The translations under genes and the position numbers were made by a program. 64,000 nucleotides of DNA from ZC4RG42 sp003242425 (lineage in GTDB: Bacteria > Pseudomonadota > Gammaproteobacteria > Burkholderiales > SG8-39): NCBI GenBank assembly GCA_937907425.1, contig CALCIE010000024.1:1-64000 (forward strand), in the 5' to 3' direction. Below the pieces are notes generated by a model. That model ran no database searches, had not been told where the DNA came from, and saw nothing but the letters and a program-made list of their open reading frames with translations. Of this stretch, positions 61,792-64,000 are shown piece by piece; the first letter of the stretch is position 1, and the number at the start of each line of letters is the position of its first letter.

Positions 61792-62658
61792 TCAGTGCAC
61801 TTGCTGGATGCCGGCGAGCAACCAGCCGGTATCGCCTGCGGCCGGCTTCTGCAGGTGCCACAGCTCCTCGAAAGGCGTGGCCGGGCCGTCGCCCTCTTCG
61901 CGCAGCATACCGGAGAAGCGGATGGTGGCCCAGTGCATGCCGCCCTCGGTCACCACTTCCTCCAGTTGCGCATCGAGCGTCACCACGTCGGTCTGCTGCG
62001 CCGCCCCGCCGCGCGCCTCGATGTCGCGCTTGAGTTCGGCGTACAGCTCGTCGGTGACGAAGTCGCGGATCGCTTCGGCATCGCCGCGGTCGTTTGCGGC
62101 CTGCAGGGCGACGAACTGGCGCTTGGCTTCGCGCACGAAGCCCTCGACGTCGAAGCCGGCGGGAATGCGCGCAACCGGCTCGGGCTGCACGTGGGCGCTG
62201 CTGCCGCCGAACACATGCGCGGGCTGCGTCGCGGCCGCGTCACCGCCCAGACCGGCGTACTGCACAGGCCGCTGTTGCGGCGCCGGACCGGCCATCGCGC
62301 GTAGCATCACGCGCAGGAGGAAGAACAGCCCGATGCCGATGAGGAGCAGCAGCACCAGCGAGCCCATCTGCTCGCCGAACAGCGCCGCAAGGCCCAGGCC
62401 GGCGGCCAGACCGGCCAGCGGTGCGAGCCAGCGGCCCATGCCCGGACGCGCGGCGTTTTGCGCCGCGGCGGCGCCGGGCGCGGCGTTCTGCTGCTGCGGC
62501 GTGGCTTGTTCCTGCCGTTGGACAGGCTTCTGCGGCGGCGTGGCCTGACGCTGGATGCCGATGGAACGGGCCCCGCCGAGGCGGCGCGCTTCGGCCTCCT
62601 CCATGACGAAGCCGGCCATCAGCACGAAGCCGAAAACCATTATCAGCCATTTTTTCAT
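61792..62658 (-). CDS. Tim44-like domain protein
   Basis: A 288-residue membrane-associated protein. An N-terminal signal or anchor helix (WLIMVFGFVLMAGFVM) is followed by a Gln/Pro/Ala-rich linker, one or two membrane segments (MGSLVLLLLIGIGLFFLLRVML, near residue 107) and a C-terminal Tim44-like domain (FDVEGFVREAKRQFVALQAAND). In mitochondria Tim44 tethers Hsp70 to the import pore; bacterial homologues have no established function. Located between ubiJ and ubiE, as in many betaproteobacteria. Confidence 0.82.
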   Translation of the reverse strand: MKKWLIMVFGFVLMAGFVMEEAEARRLGGARSIGIQRQATPPQKPVQRQEQATPQQQNAAPGAAAAQNAARPGMGRWLAPLAGLAAGLGLAALFGEQMGSLVLLLLIGIGLFFLLRVMLRAMAGPAPQQRPVQYAGLGGDAAATQPAHVFGGSSAHVQPEPVARIPAGFDVEGFVREAKRQFVALQAANDRGDAEAIRDFVTDELYAELKRDIEARGGAAQQTDVVTLDAQLEEVVTEGGMHWATIRFSGMLREEGDGPATPFEELWHLQKPAAGDTGWLLAGIQQVH

Positions 62659-62677
62659 TGCGTTGTCTCCTGTTGTT

Positions 62678-63412
62678 CTAGTCGAGCCGGAAGCCGCGGT
62701 GCAGCGCGACCACCCCGGCGGTCAAATTGAAGTATTCGACGTTGGCGAGCCCCGCTTGTTCCATCATCCGGCGCAGCGTCTCCTGATCGGGATGCACGCG
62801 GATGGATTCGGCCAAGTAACGGTAGCTCGCCTCGTCGTTGGCGACCCGTTTGCCGAGCCAGGGCAGCACCTTGAAGGAATACCAATCATAAGGCTTCTGG
62901 AGCGGTTTCCAGACGCGCGAGAACTCCAGCACCAGCAGCCGCCCGCCGGGCCGCAGCACGCGCCGCATTTCCGCCAGCGCCTGCTCCTTGCGGGTCATGT
63001 TGCGCAGCCCGAAGGCCACTGTGACGCAGTCGAAATAGCCGTCCGGGAACGGCAGCTTCTCCGCGTCGCACTGCGCCACCGGCACCACGTGGCCGCGGTC
63101 GAGCAGCCGGTCGCGGCCGACCGTGAGCATGGAACGGTTGATGTCGGTGAGCCACACCTCGCCGCTCGCCCCAACGCGCTTGACGAAGGCGGCGGTGAGA
63201 TCGCCGGAGCCGCCCGCCACGTCGAGCACCCGGCTGCCTTCGCGCACGCCGCTTTGCGCGACCGTGAAGGCCTTCCACAGCCGGTGCAGGCCGCCCGACA
63301 TGAGGTCGTTCATCAGGTCGTATTTCTGCGCGACGGAATGGAAGACCTCGGCGACCTTGCGCGCCTTCTCTTTCTCGGGGACCTGCTGGAAACCGAAATG
63401 GGTCTGTGCCAT
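62678..63412 (-). CDS. ubiE: Bifunctional demethylmenaquinone/2-methoxy-6-polyprenyl-1,4-benzoquinol methylase
   Basis: UbiE does the C-methylation in ubiquinone synthesis, and in menaquinone synthesis where present. The 244-residue protein has THFGFQQVPEKEKARKVAEVFHSVAQKYDLMNDLMS, the SAM motif VLDVAGGSGDLT near residue 64, AEKLPFPDGYFDCVTVAFGLRN near 118 and LRPGGRLLVLEFS. It starts 38 nt after the DUF971 gene. Frames extending to 63988 are not supported. Confidence 0.95.
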   Translation of the reverse strand: MAQTHFGFQQVPEKEKARKVAEVFHSVAQKYDLMNDLMSGGLHRLWKAFTVAQSGVREGSRVLDVAGGSGDLTAAFVKRVGASGEVWLTDINRSMLTVGRDRLLDRGHVVPVAQCDAEKLPFPDGYFDCVTVAFGLRNMTRKEQALAEMRRVLRPGGRLLVLEFSRVWKPLQKPYDWYSFKVLPWLGKRVANDEASYRYLAESIRVHPDQETLRRMMEQAGLANVEYFNLTAGVVALHRGFRLD

Positions 63413-63450
63413 GGACTTTTGCGCGGCCGGGGCCGCTGGAGTTGAACGTT

Positions 63451-63873
63451 TCAGTGGCAGCCGCAGCTGCCGCCGCCGCAGCCGTGCGTGCGCGGCGCCG
63501 CCGCGCCGTCTGCCTTGCGGCTTGCGCCGGCCTGTTGCAGGCGGACCAGATAGTCCTGCCACAGCTCGTCGCGGCGCTTGCCGATTTCGTAGAGATATTC
63601 CCAGGAATAGATGCCGGTGTCGTGGCCGTCGGAGAAGCGCGGCTGGATGGCGTAATGGCCCACCGGCTCGACGGCGACGATGTCCACGTCCTGCTTGCCC
63701 GTCTGCAGGATTTCCTGTCCGGGACCGTGTCCGCGCACTTCCGCGGACGGGCTGTAGACACGCAGGAATTCGTAGGGCAGCTCGAAATGCGCGCCGTCGT
63801 CGAAAGTGATTTCCATGACGCGCGAGCGGCTGTGCAGCTTGATTTCGGTCGGTATGGGGGCGTGCGCGCTCAT
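63451..63873 (-). CDS. DUF971 / gamma-butyrobetaine hydroxylase N-terminal-like protein
   Basis: A 140-residue protein of the DUF971 family, similar to the N-terminal domain of gamma-butyrobetaine hydroxylase. Family blocks are EITFDDGAHFELPYEFLRVYSPSAEVRGHG and VGHYAIQPRFSDGHDTGIYSWEYL near residue 71. The C-terminus is Cys/Gly/His-rich (HGCGGGSCGCH), suggesting metal binding. Upstream of ubiE, as in many betaproteobacteria. Function is not established. The ATG giving MSAHAPIPTE is chosen over one nine codons earlier. Confidence 0.85.
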   Translation of the reverse strand: MSAHAPIPTEIKLHSRSRVMEITFDDGAHFELPYEFLRVYSPSAEVRGHGPGQEILQTGKQDVDIVAVEPVGHYAIQPRFSDGHDTGIYSWEYLYEIGKRRDELWQDYLVRLQQAGASRKADGAAAPRTHGCGGGSCGCH

Positions 63874-64000
63874 GATGGTCCGGTCCGTTCGTAACGACAC
63901 CCCAATGATAGCGGAGCCGGCGCCCCGTTCCCCGTTTCGTCACCAAAGCTTCACTTTGCCGGCCTAGAATGCCCGGGCCGGTATGCACGAAGACGCCCTA

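Overview
This window is core chromosome of a GC-rich betaproteobacterium. The evidence is gene content and order: torF-like porin/glnK/amtB, accBC with aroQ and a TlpA-type thioredoxin, thiD/rubredoxin/pilGHIJ/chpA, yqgE/ruvX/pyrR/pyrB/pyrC', pilT/pilU beside yggS/proC/yggT, and ubiE/tim44-like/ubiJ/ubiB. Members of Rhodocyclales and their relatives combine such blocks with PEP-CTERM proteins and FNR-type control, so that is my best guess; the genus cannot be read from the sequence. I see no rRNA, tRNA, CRISPR array, insertion sequence, prophage or integrase. Coding density is high, and only one stretch longer than 300 bases lacks a gene (29697-30017).

Layout. 1-2381: 5' part of metH (cut by the window edge) and its regulatory leader. 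2382-5551: an OmpW porin behind an FNR-type promoter, then the opposing operon torF-like porin/glnK/amtB behind a sigma-54 promoter with two NtrC-type sites. 5780-8371: ubiK, comM, apaH. 8301-16627 (minus): plsC, glycine-zipper lipoprotein, PfkB kinase, tpx, DUF3426 protein, prmA, accC, accB, aroQ, TlpA-like protein, nucleotidyltransferase-like protein. 16733-26580 (plus, with one opposing MFS gene): mpl, esterase, RNB ribonuclease, tonB-like gene, aroE, mtgA, mgtE, mscL. 26621-29407 (minus): hemL, thiE, thiD. 29511-43015 (plus): rubredoxin, Pil-Chp chemosensory operon, yqgE, ruvX, pyrR, pyrB, pyrC'. 43012-45504 (minus): DUF167, yggT, proC, yggS. 45564-47775: pilT, pilU. 47819-50915 (minus): RlmL-type methylase and two PEP-CTERM genes. 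51091-58675 (minus): a compact nine-gene run from two sodium symporters to hemJ. 58763-63873 (minus): ubiB, DUF2238, ubiJ, Tim44-like, ubiE, DUF971.

Functional threads. Type IV pilus twitching is covered by PilGHIJ/ChpA and the retraction motors PilT and PilU. Ubiquinone synthesis is represented by UbiK, UbiJ, UbiB and UbiE. Nitrogen sensing is represented by GlnK/AmtB, pyrimidine synthesis by PyrR/PyrB and a catalytically dead PyrC'. Most genes are familiar housekeeping genes.

The most informative content lies in control regions. These are the glnK-amtB enhancer/promoter, the FNR-type ompW promoter, a terminator-bearing metH leader, and matching -24/-12 promoters in front of two tandem THxN-type PEP-CTERM genes. 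I did not find a convincing wholly new multi-gene system.
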